Shown here in pieces: positions 32,945-46,400 of a stretch of 64,000 nucleotides of DNA; position 1 is the first letter of the stretch, and every line of letters starts with the position of its first letter. A program made the position numbers and the translations under genes. The notes beneath the pieces are model-generated. The model was not told the origin of the DNA. It saw only the letters and a list, made by a program, of their open reading frames with translations, and did no database searches. The stretch is from positions 180,073,432 through 180,137,431 of the forward strand of contig CM073591.1 of the NCBI GenBank assembly GCA_037074705.1, in the 5' to 3' direction. The DNA is from Zhengitettix transpicula. Its lineage: Eukaryota > Arthropoda > Insecta > Orthoptera > Tetrigidae.

Positions 32945-32957
32945 ATTGATACTTTTG

Positions 32958-33128
32958 GTATGCCTTGATGCTGACTTACCTGATCTGGTCCAGTCTGGCA
33001 GCGGTGAGGGAAAACCACAATTTTCAATGGCCTGAACCCACATTGTTAGGAGTAGGGGTCTGAACTGTGTACTGGCCGGGCATGAATAATAAAAATTATT
33101 GGTTGATTTCAGATAAATCAGCATCGCT
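32958..33128. repeat. short inverted-repeat element with TTACCTGA / TCAGATAA ends
   Basis: The left end, TTGATGCTGACTTACCTGAT (about 32964-32983), is mirrored by TGATTTCAGATAAATCAGCA (about 33104-33123) read in reverse complement (GATGCTGATTTATCTGAAAT). The interior is unrelated sequence. It belongs to the group described at 33289-33550. Confidence 0.55.
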
Positions 33129-33288
33129 GTCTCTCTTTTCTATCTATCTAAAATTATATATATATTTGTAACATAACTACAGCTGCTATGCTAGTATGTT
33201 TTATCAAGTGAGCTATCATGATGTGAATTTTGGTTGTAAATTTAACTTCCAAAGTTTATACGTATGCATATATATGACATTGCCCGGA

Positions 33289-33550
33289 TAATTAAAATAA
33301 TTGATGTGGAAAGGATAATGGGAAAGGTGGTGGCTTACCTGAAATTGAAGTTCGGCATTACCATTCACGACAGGAATTTCTTCAAATTTGCTTCTACTGG
33401 AGAAAGAAGGTACATCCCATGGCTCCACAGATGGTTGGAACATAGGATTTGTCTCTGAAAATTTGAACATAATTCTGTCCTGAATGGCAATGGTTAGATT
33501 CAATTTCAGGTAAAACACCATCTGTTGCTCTCCTTTCCAAACAAATTGTA
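33289..33550. repeat. MITE-like element with ~50-base inverted ends
   Basis: The left arm (33289-33350) includes AATTGATGTGGAAAGG, GGTGGTGGCTTACCTGAAAT and TGAAG. The right arm (33499-33550), in reverse complement, gives AATTTGTTTGGAAAGGAGAG, GGTGTTTTACCTGAAATTGAA. The arms align over about 50 bases with mismatches. No coding capacity is present. Related pieces occur at 39190-39372, 48837-48998 and 54256-54330, all within or beside the phosphatase gene. Confidence 0.68.
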
Positions 33551-36500
33551 ATATGTTTATGTGACTTATCGATTAATACAAATTCAGAAGTTTTGTTTAA
33601 GTCTGTCATAAATGCTACCACAAGTTTTTTTATAATATAAAGTAAATTAATCTTTAGTATTATTATATGGGCTTAATTTTTATTACTCTCTCTCTCTCTC
33701 TATATATATATATACAATACATTTATTTAATTGTTGTTTATTGATGGAATTTGTAGATAGTGTTGATTTTAAATCAAAAGTTTACAGAATTTAATTAGTA
33801 ATATAATTTTGTGAAGAGAGAAAATAAAAAAATTGTGTTTAACTTGAGGCACTTTAATGTAGTGGTGTAATTTATTTAGTTAATTTACCATATTATATCT
33901 GTTCCAATTAAGTAAGTTTTCTATTTAATGTATTATTCTGTTGTTGAACATAAAATTAAACATAATCACACCAATTGTTTAGAATTTTATTTACAAGAAT
34001 TTTGAATGATTAGAAATTTAATTACTTCTGTATATTGCTGCCATAGCTAATTTTTCTATTTTTGACACATTATTTATTAGAAAACAATGTGAACTTATAA
34101 AACTATTGTTGAACTGTATAGTGATAATTTGTACTATAAATGTTGCTATGAAGAGTAAGATCTATGCTTTAGTCAGTGTGTATAATTTAATGTATGTTAT
34201 TAAGTTGTATTATGCACCACAGAATTTTCATTAGGTGCAGTATAATTTTCTTGATTAATGAAAGTTGCACATTATTTTGTAAAAGGATATGTTGTGAAAT
34301 TTGAGAAGTTATGAGAAACTGGAAAGCTATTGTTAATTTATATTTTTAATCAGTAAGCATTTCAAGTGATAATTTTGGCCCTATTAATATTCTCTGAAAT
34401 AATAATTAGCACAGTCGGTGCTGTATTGTAGGTACATTTATGAACATTTTTATGTGATTCAATTTTATTATAATGGCCCATAATATTACAAGTGTGTGTG
34501 TGTATGTTTTTAGCTTTTTATAAATTTTCATGAGTTTTGAGTTTTTCAGTAGAAATATAAGATGTCCACACATCAGTATTTCATCCCACGCTATTGTTTT
34601 ATTTTTGTGAAATAAATTAAATTTCTGAGTGAAAGTCTCATTTGGTCATAGGTTTTATTAATCTTAAATTTATATTTAATAAATAGACACTAAAAACGAA
34701 ATATATTACGTCATCTATTCAACATTATGTAATTATAATGCATGAGAACGTTTTGTTGTCTATGAAATTGTGATTTCCCTTAGTACATTGAAAGATTAGA
34801 GTAAAAATTTTGGAATCAAATCATTGTATTAGGAACAGACCTTCAGTATTCACATTTTTGATTATGGTGTTTAGCTAAGTGTTCAACATTTTTATCCTTC
34901 GAAGAGTCATTTGGTTTGTTTTTATTACAGATTGAACCAATGCAGATACAGTAGTAGGAGAGTATGAACAACAGGGCTTCCGAAAAAAAGATGCTTTACA
35001 AATGTGAAATGAAGGCTGTTTCAGTCATTTTAGTTGGTGAGCATAAAGTTCATATAATGGGCCTTTTCTTTCTGTTAGATCTTTTGAGCTCAAATCTGTT
35101 TAAATATCATCTCATGGCTGATCAAATTCTATTCATTTTGACAAAATGATTTCCTCAATATTCATTAAAATGGTATTGAACTTCACTTATCAATCAATTT
35201 CATCCTTAATTAGTCTTCAGAACACAATTAACTGTGTATACAGTAAACTGCACCAGCATTTGAATTTCATTCATTAAGCAACTGGTTATTTGTCTAAATA
35301 GCTGTAATTTATTTCTGTGAATGCTCATTTTACCTCACACATCTTTTTAATGGCTCAACAAAACATCAATTTGATCATAGATACAAGAAATGATTTATGT
35401 CCTCAAAGATTATTATTAATATTTGCTTATTTATTTTCTTTAAATATGGCTGCAATTTGTTACCTATCTATATTTAAAAATATGCTCAAGTTAGTTTTGA
35501 GTCCTTTCTATCCCCCCACCCCCATCCAAAAAATTAGCATTCGGTGTAGTTTATAGCTAAATAATAAAGCTATCCTCTTTTCTCTATTATTTCTTTTTGT
35601 ATTGCACTTTGTAACATCAAATCGTTAGATGTGAACAGTAGTTCCACATATGTCAATAAATTTGGGGAGAAACTTATTTCTGAAGTAAAGGTTTCCAATT
35701 TTTAATAACAGGATGTATATTGTACATAATGCCTGTAAAGTTAATTTGGTCCATTTGATAGTTATCATTCTCCAATCTGGATACAAAAATATAAGTAAAG
35801 GAGCAATTATACTTTTAATATGAGAAGGGTGTTTGTTATTTATAATGTTCTATTGGTTTATTGTTATATTTCATTTTTACTATAATTTCTATTCAGAATG
35901 ACTTAAAGGTATATGCATTTTGTTTTACGATTGATCAAATGCATTTCAATCTGTGAACCTATCAATATTATTTCTAATATTTAAATCACAATTTATATAA
36001 AGTTTTTTGTACATTTTTTACAAATTAAGATTCACTATAGTAATGTTCATATTGAATTCAACTTGTAGGAAACTTGCTGCATGTCGAACCAAATTATATA
36101 TTCAGCACTACTATAAGTACTTGTAGCAGTTTCCATTGAGGTAGATGCATGAACTTTTGTATTTTTTTAAGAGTTAAGTAATGATAATATGTTAACAAAC
36201 GTACAGTAATTTCCTTTCGTCGTCATGAATTGACTGAAAAGAAAAGCAGTCTCTTTAGTTGTTCATTATGAATGTATTCTTGTGAAGAATTCAATTTATA
36301 TTTGGCAGATGTTGGAAATTTATTACAAGTCTATATTTCATCCAATATTTCATGCTAATGTTATTAAATATACAGCAGTAACAGTTCATTTCTTCTCAGT
36401 TCATAAAATAAGGACATGATCTTTCTACAGTATGGATGTGGCATGTTTTTTACTTTTAACTTAAGTAATGTTCAGAAATTTATGAATGAGTGATCAAAAT

Positions 36501-37111
36501 TTTAATTATTTTATAACTTGAGGTATTTCTTGTAAAATATAAAGTGTTTTGAGACACAAGAATGAGCCAATTACCGCTGAAAGTAATGCAGTTATACATA
36601 ATTTGTTTTCATATATTAGATATGAATTGAAACTCCTATTATAAGTGTATTCTAAACAAATTTTGAATAACTTCTTTTTTCAAATTAGTATTATCTTACC
36701 TTGTTGAAAATAAGTATTTAACCACTTTTTTTTAAAAAAAATTGCTCATTATATTGCCATATTATACTCCTATCCTCCTCAGTTCCATGTGGTAGAATTA
36801 CCTTTTTTTTTCAATTTGATTATGGCATCTTTTCTTAGATTGTAATATTTACCATTATTGCATAGATAAATTAATATTAATTTGTGTTTAATTTTAGAAA
36901 GTTTGGTGAAATTGAATTAATTTTAACGTTTCTGCAGTTTAAAATCTTTTACATTATTCTTACAGTGGGCCAGATTATGGGTAATAATATTAAACTAAAA
37001 ATTGTTTATAAATGAATCTCAAAATTTTAATTCAATTCATGTTATGATAAAAACATAGTTGGGTTGCATGTCTTCACTATAAAATTATTCCACATAATTT
37101 TTTTATTATAG
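33551..37111. other. AT-rich region before the first coding exon
   Basis: No domain-bearing exon is visible. A CT/TA simple repeat lies at 33685-33714. A tract ending TTTATTACAG at 34921-34930 could be the 3' splice site of a non-coding exon, but nothing confirms it. The splice acceptor at 37110-37111, six bases before the ATG, implies at least one upstream 5'-UTR exon in or beyond this stretch. Confidence 0.45.
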
Positions 37112-37117
37112 ATTGGA

Positions 37118-37422
37118 ATGGAAACACCCGATCAACCCTCTAGTTTGCAATCAATTTGCCACGTAAGAGCCTCAGAGCTATATCCAAAGGCAAAAATGCA
37201 ATCTGAGGACAAAAGACTGAATGTTCCTTTTACTCCTGTGTGTGGTGAATCGGTTGAATTATTAGGACATGCTTCTGAAGGTGTTCTAGCATTGTCAAAT
37301 TATAGACTTTATCTCCAATTAAAAGATACATTTTACAACATTCCATTGGGTCTGATAGAACTTTTGGAAGTGAGAGATATATTTTTTCTCCATATTGGAT
37401 GCAAAGATGCTCGTTCATTAAG
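37118..37422 (+). CDS. MTMR3/4: MTMR exon: start codon and GRAM-PH domain (residues 1-101)
   Basis: The acceptor TTTTATTATAG ends at 37111 and the ATG at 37118 follows six untranslated bases. It encodes [20 protein letters not shown], then [20 protein letters not shown] and a [20 protein letters not shown] stretch, the GRAM-PH fold that binds phosphoinositides. The donor is AAG|GTATGT. It ends in phase 2 (split Arg). Confidence 0.92.
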
Positions 37423-40400
37423 GTATGTTTATGAATAACAAATTATTGTAATTAAGCATGTATTTAGGATTATAGCCATGTATTTAGAGTATATAAGTAG
37501 TTAATGTATTCAGTACACTTGATTGTTTTATCATTGGGCTGTCTGTTTGCTAAATTACCTCAATTAAAGTATATCTGAGTAATAATATTAATTTTGTGCA
37601 TATATTGAGTAAAATATAAATTAGTAATTCGATATTTGTTACAAATGCTTGTTTGAATAACTTAATTACTTATGGAATTTTGTTCTTTTTCAGGTGCACA
37701 TTTTCAACAAATGAGCATTGCCTTGAATGGTACCATAGGTTGCACAAGGCAATATCACCACCAAAAACTATAGATTCATTTTTTGCATTTGCATTTTTTG
37801 CTTGGGCAGCTGAAGAAGGCGGAGAAGATGTAATTGTTAGGCTGGGCCCTGTGCAAACAACATGTTACAACAGCTTTAAATCAGAAGTAGAAAGACTAAA
37901 ATTTGATGTTAATGGAGCATGGCGCATATCTACAGCAAATTATGAATATTCTCTTTGTCCATCATATCCTCGACAACTTCTTGTACCAGCTTGTATTACT
38001 GATGAAACATTGGAGACAGCAGCAAGATTCCGAAGTGCAAGAAGAGTACCTGCAGTGGTTTGGAGGTATGTGATAAAAGTTCAAAAATCCAAATTTGGCA
38101 TAGGAAAAGACAATACTAATGCAAGTATTGTCCATAGATTAGATTAGTAATTTATTCTCTTGCCAACATATGTACTGCTGCAGGATACCTTACTTATAGA
38201 TTGCTTCTGTAATAGAACCTGTAGGAAATGCATACTGGTTCATACATACTCCTTAAATAATGATACGACTAACAAAAACATTGGCACACATGTCCCAGGG
38301 GCATACTAGGTGAACTGATTGTGAGAATCACTCTCCAGGCTAAATTGTGACATCGGGCTGGTTGCCCAACATGCAAAACCAACAATAGATGTGTCCTAAA
38401 AGCTGTTACAATACCAACAGCCAGTACAGGAACTCTGTTGGGTTTTTTCAGGCACAGGGTAGTAGCATGTGGTTTATCTTGCCCATACTGCTGTTGAAGG
38501 TTTTTTCTGTCCCAGATTCTTCTCTTCATCCATGAAATTATACTATGAATATTATTCAGCTCCATTGTGCCCCTTTCTGACTTCAGTTGATCTGCCATCT
38601 TCTAATGATTTTCCCCACACAACTGTCCAAATTTGTTTACCATGTCACCCTATTACCTTTGATTGATGTCAAATATACTAAACATAGTCAGAGCAGCTGC
38701 TCCCAATACTTCCCACACAGACTGTTCCATTCACACTAAAATGTCTAGTGCAGTGTGTGCTATTGTGTGTACTGCATTTTAAAAAGCATTTAAACTCGTA
38801 CCCTAGTTTTCTTGTGGACATCAAAGATGCTTGAACATATGGATGTGTTAAATTCTCCACTTCCACCTACTTGCCACCTGCCAAAGTGTTGCCTACAGGT
38901 GCCCTTCCAACCTGTGCAATGTCTTTGTTGCAGGCCCCACCCTAAAATTCCCATACTTAAGCTGGGTTACCAACTTTGTGGTAGGCACAGCTCTCAAGTC
39001 TGCCCTTATCCATCAGCCCACTACAAACTTCCACAAAATCAATTAAATCATTACCTATATCTCCTTCCACATCTACCATATTAATTGCAAACTCTGTCCT
39101 GCTTTCTATTGGCCTAACCAAATCTAACCACCACACTTCCTGATGAAAATTTGAAATATTTTCATTCCTGAGCCCAACTGGACCAACTGTTGATTTCAGG
39201 TAAGTTGACTTCACAATCTCTATTTCTAATCAATGTGTTATATATAAACTCATTTGGATTTGGATAGGAAAGAGGGCAGTTGATTTATCTAAAATCAAAA
39301 AGGGATGTAGACAGCTGGGACAAAATAAAATATGACTATGTCACCTGTTGATTTAAGGTAAGTCAACTTCTCTTTGTCCTTGGATAGTAATGAGGGATAA
39401 AGAGTGTCTGCCTTACCTTAAATTAGAAGTAGGAGTTGCCTGGCTGGGAACCAGTTGCATGACAAAGTTTTGAGGGCCTGAGTCTCAATCTTCAGGACGG
39501 TTGGTCTTAACATCATGCTGGCTGGCCACTTCGTGTACAATTCAAACCCTGGTGCACCAGAAGGTTAATGGTAAAAAGAAAGAAAGTGGAAGATAAAGTG
39601 AAGTAAGTTGGTGATATCAGAGAAATAACTATTCATTATTATAATAATTACAGTTTATTATTCTAATAATATATTAATTATTATAATTACGTTATAGGAT
39701 TTTGAGCCCAGGATTTTGTGTAAACTGCAGGGTAGGTTGGAAAGAAAGTTTGTAAAGCCACAAAACCCATCAAGCAACAATTTCAACCAATTCTTCAAAC
39801 TGACCCTCCTTAAAACCTTGACCCCTTCCTCCTCTCAATTCATCAGATGCTTATGCGTGTTTGTATATATTATTCCATTATTTTCTATTGCTGTATCTTC
39901 TTTCAGAGAGTGTGTTTTTGGCTTTGTTGTGTGTCAATTGGTGCTGGCTAACAGTTGGTGTACCAGGGTTTGAACTCCACAAATCATGAAGGCTGGCATT
40001 TTTTCTTATATTTCTTTCTTTCCTCACTATATTTATATGATTTGAATGCATCATTACAAAATAATTGTATCTAACACATATTTCAGACATACAAGGAATG
40101 GTGCTGTTATAGCGCGTTGCAGTCAACCTGAAGTTGGTTGGCTTGGATGGAGGTCATCTGAAGATGAAGACCTAATTAAAGCTATTGCTGATGCATGTAT
40201 GTTTGATAGAGGTCGTAGTACTATGATGGATGGAAACACACTGACATCATTAGAAAAGGAAGGAATAGAAGCAGCAGAAGTTTTGAGAAAAGAAAATAAA
40301 GTTAGTAATTAACAATTTGTTAATATTCTAAACATATACTGATTTTATGTACAATCATGCCATTTACTGTTAGTTTAACACTAAGACTTATCCAACTCAA

Positions 40401-43400
40401 ATATATTTAACTTATGGTTACTTGCAACACTTAAAAAGTAGAAGTTCCAATATTCTAATACTCCACATAACAATGCTTATGAGCTATTGGAACAGGAATC
40501 ATACACTCAACCTTCAAACTCATTTCTTGATGTTACTGATGTAGTGTCATCCACTCATAGCAAAAATTAATATTTCAATGAACCCTTGGCTTTTATGGAT
40601 TCAGCTGCCAAGCTGGTTCCTTTAAAGACGATCTTTTTGAAGATGGTTCCTCCATTGTTGAAAATATTGTATGGCAAACTGTATTTGATATATTTGTCAC
40701 CACAATTAAAACCTTATACCTTCTTTGTGACTTTGACTTTTGGAATATGAACAAAGATTATTCCTTTTTTCTCTGAGAATTGTCTTTGTGGCAGAATTTA
40801 GTTGGTTGACGAGCATAGAAGTCTGATTTGTCTTGTCATGTGGACCAGACTTTTTCAAAACCTATGCTTTTCTCTAACTTTTCTCAAAATGTATGGGAAC
40901 ACTATTGACTTTGCCTTATTCAGATTTTTGTTTAGACAAAATAAATTGTGTGGTTCTGACGTTAAGGTTTGTATGCTTTACTCCAGCTTACTTGATATTT
41001 TTTTTGTAGTAGAATTCAGCCATTTGAAAACTTAATTATTACTTTGGGAATTCTGTCAATGTCGAAACACCTTCCTGTAGATGATTTCAAACAACCCATG
41101 CTAGAGCATGTACAATAGGAGAACTTCAAGCTCTCCCAGTTTCTTATGCAAATATCTTATCCGTTATATGTTAGAACTATTGTGCAGTATACTGTCATTT
41201 TATGCTGTCAATATTCTTAACTCAATGAATAGAAAATCGATATTAGTTTTTCATTTTCTGCTGATCTCTGATATTTTCCTCTTCAAAAGATGGTGGAATT
41301 CATTTTAAACTCTGCTTATTGTTTCAACACACTTTCAACATAAAAAAAACAGAAAAGTAACTCAAATGCTTTAAATATTTGAAGATTCTTCTGTGTTTTA
41401 AGTAGAAACATGTGGAACCAATAACCTTCTCATTTGTTTTAAGAGAATTCAAAAATCAACCTGGGTCACAGTTTACAACTTAATATGAACATGCACACAC
41501 TAGCCAACAGTTACAATTGATATTGAAGTGATATTGAGTGAAGAAGTATACATTGTCAGAAACTAACAGATACAAATTACCCTAAATCAATCCTCTGTTG
41601 CTGTAATAGTCTTTGATAATTTGTTTGTGTTTATATTGATAATCTACCAGAATCTTAATGTGTTGAAATTATTGTCAACACTTTTGACACCCACATTTTA
41701 TTCTCTGTTGAAAGACTCTATTCCCCTTTAAAATACACATACCACTGTATACATTTTATGTGTACTGCCAAAATTGGATATTTCACCAGCCTTCTTCAGG
41801 AACCTCACCAACTTATACACGTTTACCAAAAGCATTTATCATTCTTCCATTTCTCTCATTGTTGTATCTGTGCTGCAGGTATACCATAACAGGACCAAGA
41901 TTTACAGTATCTACTGATGCACAGTGGTCTTTTTATTTATTCTTTGGTGGTTACCTCCGTATTCCTAACTTCTCCATCCCCCACTACTCTGAACCTTCTT
42001 CCTAAGTTTATTGTCACCTATAATACTTTCTTTATTTACTCCATTCAAGTTCTTTTAAAATATTTTACACATTTCATTTCTTTTAAATTTTATTTCAGTT
42101 TTTTGTTTTTAAAAAAATTAGCTGGTTGGATGTCCCTTTTTTTATCCATCTACTCTTACTGTGTGGAATGCAAGGTTTTGTCAGCTTGTGAAAACGTGTG
42201 AAAACTATTTGTAAAGCATCCTTGGCATCTCTTGCCATAGCTATTCCCTGTGTGTGAGGACCAGTAAGAAGCCAACCTTGTTCAATGATATTATCTCTCT
42301 TTACCCCTTTGACCCTGAGTCAGACTTTTTAAATTGGTTTTTCAGTTAGGAAGCTGAATCCAATATCAATGGTGTTTTTAGTTCTGACTGGTTAATTTTT
42401 ACCTTTTTTCTCCTACTTAATAAAATTATGCATTCATGTAATTTCTAATGGAAATATAGTATGCAAATATTCATTTTCAAAAAAGTTTTTTATTTAAGAA
42501 ATATTTAAGAAAATATTTAGCAAGTATCTGAAAATGCATGTTCAGTCATAGTGTTTAAAATATTAATTAAACATTTTTTTTAATTAGAAGGTGCTCATAA
42601 TGGATGCTCGTTCCTATACTACAGCTGTTGCAAACCGGGCACGAGGTGGTGGGTGTGAGTGCCCTGAATATTATCCAAGCTGTGACATTCAATTTATGAA
42701 TCTTGCAAATATTCATTCAATTCGAAAGAGTTTTCATGCTGTGCGTCAATTGTGTTCCACTACAGCTGATCAACCGAAGTAAGCTTGTTTCTTTCACTGT
42801 TTGTGTAATATATTTTTATATGAGGTATGAAAGTTTAATAAATGAATTCAGCACTATTAAGTTTAATAAAACTTAAGTCTATGGATTATATGTACAAATT
42901 CAATTTTTTATACCATATTCAGCACTAAACCTTTCAACAAAAAGATTTAGCCAATATATATATCTCAACACACATTTGTTCACATAATAGTCAGAAATAT
43001 GAAAAATTAACTTTAAATCTTGAAGCTGCAGATAACATACTTCATATTTATTACATCAGAAATTAATTGAGCAACTTGACTAATCAATGTATTTTATTTC
43101 TGTGTTTTTATAAAAAAATTGATATAATTAATTTAGAATACAGAAAATCAAAGTTTCGTGTAAAATTTAGTGTTTGTTATTAATTTTAGGACAATATGCA
43201 GTATAATATGTTCCTGTTTTTTATTTAGAATCGAGCTGATACTTTTTGACATATAAAGTTTTGTATTGTTTCTCATCTTCAAGACAAATCTATTTTGTTA
43301 TTTCCTCTGTGTTCACATATGGTTGATTAGTAATTGTTTTCCATTGACATTTATTGAAGGTTTTAAAAATTAATTTCTGTAGATTATCCCAGTGAATATG

Positions 43401-46400
43401 CTGCTGGAACTGTTCTTGGTTTTCCAACTGGCTGGTGTATACTAAAAACAGTATTTCATTGACTAGCACCATCAACATCTAAACATTTAGGAGATTCAGG
43501 GTGCTAGTTGATGAAACATCATTCTTAGTATATAAATCCCAGTTGGAAACCTGAAAAAAAATCCAGCAGTTCCAAAAATCTCTTGTTACACTTAATATTT
43601 CTTCAAATTTTTGTTTTAAAAAATATCATTTTTTCGTCTTTAAGTAATAATTATTTTGGAATATTGGAATAATAAACAAATGCAATTGAATTTGTTGTTC
43701 TGGAATACATTCATTTTCACCTCAAAATTGAGTGATAATTGTATCAGAATATGAAAGTTTTATTTTCATACTGACCTATCAAGTGATAAAGCAAAATTCT
43801 GTGTTATACTACATAAAAAGTTACATGTTAGATCTGTTGATATTAAAACTCAAGTTTACAATCTTTGTTTTCAGTTGGTACAGTTTATTGGAAGGTACTC
43901 GGTGGCTACAACACATGGCTGGTTTACTGAGAGCAGCTGTGACTGTTGTTTCTGCTGTGGAGCGAGAAGGTCGTCCTGTTCTAGTGCATTGTTCTGATGG
44001 ATGGGACAGGACTCCACAAATAGTTGCATTGGCAGAAGTATTACTGGATCCTTATTATCGAACCGTTGAGGTGAGTTTCTTTATATATACACAACTCAAA
44101 GCACACGTTTTTAATGGGTCTAGTGAGAAAAGCATGTAACAAAATTAGAAAAAAATTATATTTATTGAGAACAAAAATATTTTACAAATAAATACATTCA
44201 CACACTACTTAAATGATCTATAATGTTTGATTACCTCTTATTTTTTCACACACAGAATAAACTGCTAAATCAGTGTGATATGAGGTTTAAAACATCATTA
44301 TGGAATATATTTTGTATTGTGCTGACTGCAATATTAAAATTTATTAAAAAGTCATGTCTGGTATGCTAGGCCATATTCTGTCCTTAACAAAGTGTGATTA
44401 GCAGTAAAGTATGTTCACTGGCTCCATGGAGATCTAGGGCATTCATGGATATCGTTCAGCAGGTGATTCAATGCCCTGAAACACTTATGTTCACTCACCA
44501 ACTGCATTGTTTAGTTATGGCACTGTCCTCCATCGCTAATGTTGAATGTATAATGTTGTTGCATTTTTACTTTGGCTCTCTTGACAAATTCTGCACGAAT
44601 TCTTTGGTAAAAGCTTCGGCCTTCTGTTGAACTGTCAATATCAAATCTTTAGCCATCAAAACCACCAAATAAATTTTTGCTTGAGCGTGATACCTTTTTG
44701 CTGATGTGTGGTAAATTTAAACTCCAACAAGTACTTAATGTACAAAATGGTGACTGATGTGAACATTTCTGTTAGTGATACAATTTCACACAGAAAATTA
44801 CTCTGCCTTCAAAACATTACTTTGGTAGTTGTCAGCAAATTTAAAATTTCAATCACTATCATTAGCATGTATTGCAAAATTATCATGGTACACCTTGCAG
44901 ATTATATCTGGTAAAACTTTCAAATGCATTGTCATAGTCCAAATAGCAGAAAGCAAATAGCAGATAGCAAATTCATAACGACCATCCTTTGTGAAAAAGC
45001 CGTGTATATTTTATTGCCTGGTTTAATTGATATAATCAGAAATGCCTTTTTTATATTGATTTCTGTTATCTAGAAAAATTTTTTAACAATTGTTGCAATG
45101 ACTGGAATCGGACAGTATTGTTTATTGCATTTAGTCTATACTCTGCCTCTTTGGCGTCTATTTGTGATGGTTCTGACTAACCCCTAAGCATTGTGACGTA
45201 TAGCTTGAATACAACTTCTTTATAATACCAGATTTAATACATTTCTATGTTTGTTCATGTTCACTTCAGTTTCCCAAAATTGTCAAAATGGCGGAACTCT
45301 TGATGGTTTTGTTTGACGTAAGGTTTATGTGATACATGATTTTTGGACGAACACCTATACCACCTTTACATGTAGTGTGGAGTATATTTTTTAACATTCT
45401 TTTTGTTAACCTACTATCTCAAATTTATTTATTTTCTCACGTATCTTCTCAGTCTTCATAAATGTCAATTCTCACACACATGGCTAATTTTCTGTAAATT
45501 TTGATGTAATGTCAATCACCTTAATTGTTCTTTTGGAATGAATTATTTTTTTTATCAGTTTATATATTGCTATTTAGAATTTCATTTAAGGTGAAACTTT
45601 GGGCCTGAAGTGTATTAAGGTCTTCAGCTAAGAAAATTCTAGAGACTTTATATTTCTGGATTGCCTCCGGATCTGAATTTCTGCTTCAGTAAATAAATGA
45701 ATATATTCAGCTCTACCAAATGCTTCCATCTCAAGAGGTGCATGGTGTCTTAATATGTAAAGCTGCCTTCTCCGCTACCTCTTCACTCACAATAAAAATA
45801 TCAGATTCATTGTCAAGCAAAGCATTATAATTGAAACCGTTAATTTTTACTGTAACAATAACTCTGAGTTGATTCTTTGCCTTCGTCGAGTGTAGATGTG
45901 CTTCTCATCCACAAGCCCAAGCGTGTTTTCGTGCTTATAATGATACTCATAACTAGCGATCTGATGCCAAATATTTCATACCATTTTATTCCTAGTGACA
46001 CATGTGTGATTGGTAAGAAGTTAGTGCAAGGTATTCCTGACTCACATTTCATTGTTTTACGATGAAGTTGTAACGGAACAGTTTATTATGGCTTACACAT
46101 TGCCATAGAAAAAAGAAACCACTGTAATGCTGAATTCTTTTACACTACAGTCTATAAAAAGAGGAAAACATGTGTATAATAAGAAACCTCTCCTCCATTC
46201 AACATGGAAGACACAGAAAGATCAATAACAAAGTAAGGAAAAATCACAAAATATGACACTCCTTTATTACTGTTAATAAATTCAGTATTTTGTCATTTGA
46301 TGAACCTCCAGTAGAAAACAAATCAAACTCCTGCCCATTTACATAGGCTACATTAATATCAATTCCATAAAACTAGAGTTACTTAGTTTATATCAACATG

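Noticed and set aside
34931..35149. Possible 5' exon of the phosphatase gene after TTTATTACAG, with a 61-codon frame
   Set aside because: The acceptor-like site is plausible, but the frame does not join the ATG exon and no donor is convincing. Kept only as a remark.
38269..38598. 109-codon minus-strand frame in an MTMR intron
   Set aside because: No recognisable domain; region looks like decayed repeat sequence.
40440..41310. Possible piggyBac-like or other transposase relic in an MTMR intron
   Set aside because: A few Trp/Phe-rich stretches suggested it, but no catalytic block could be matched in order.
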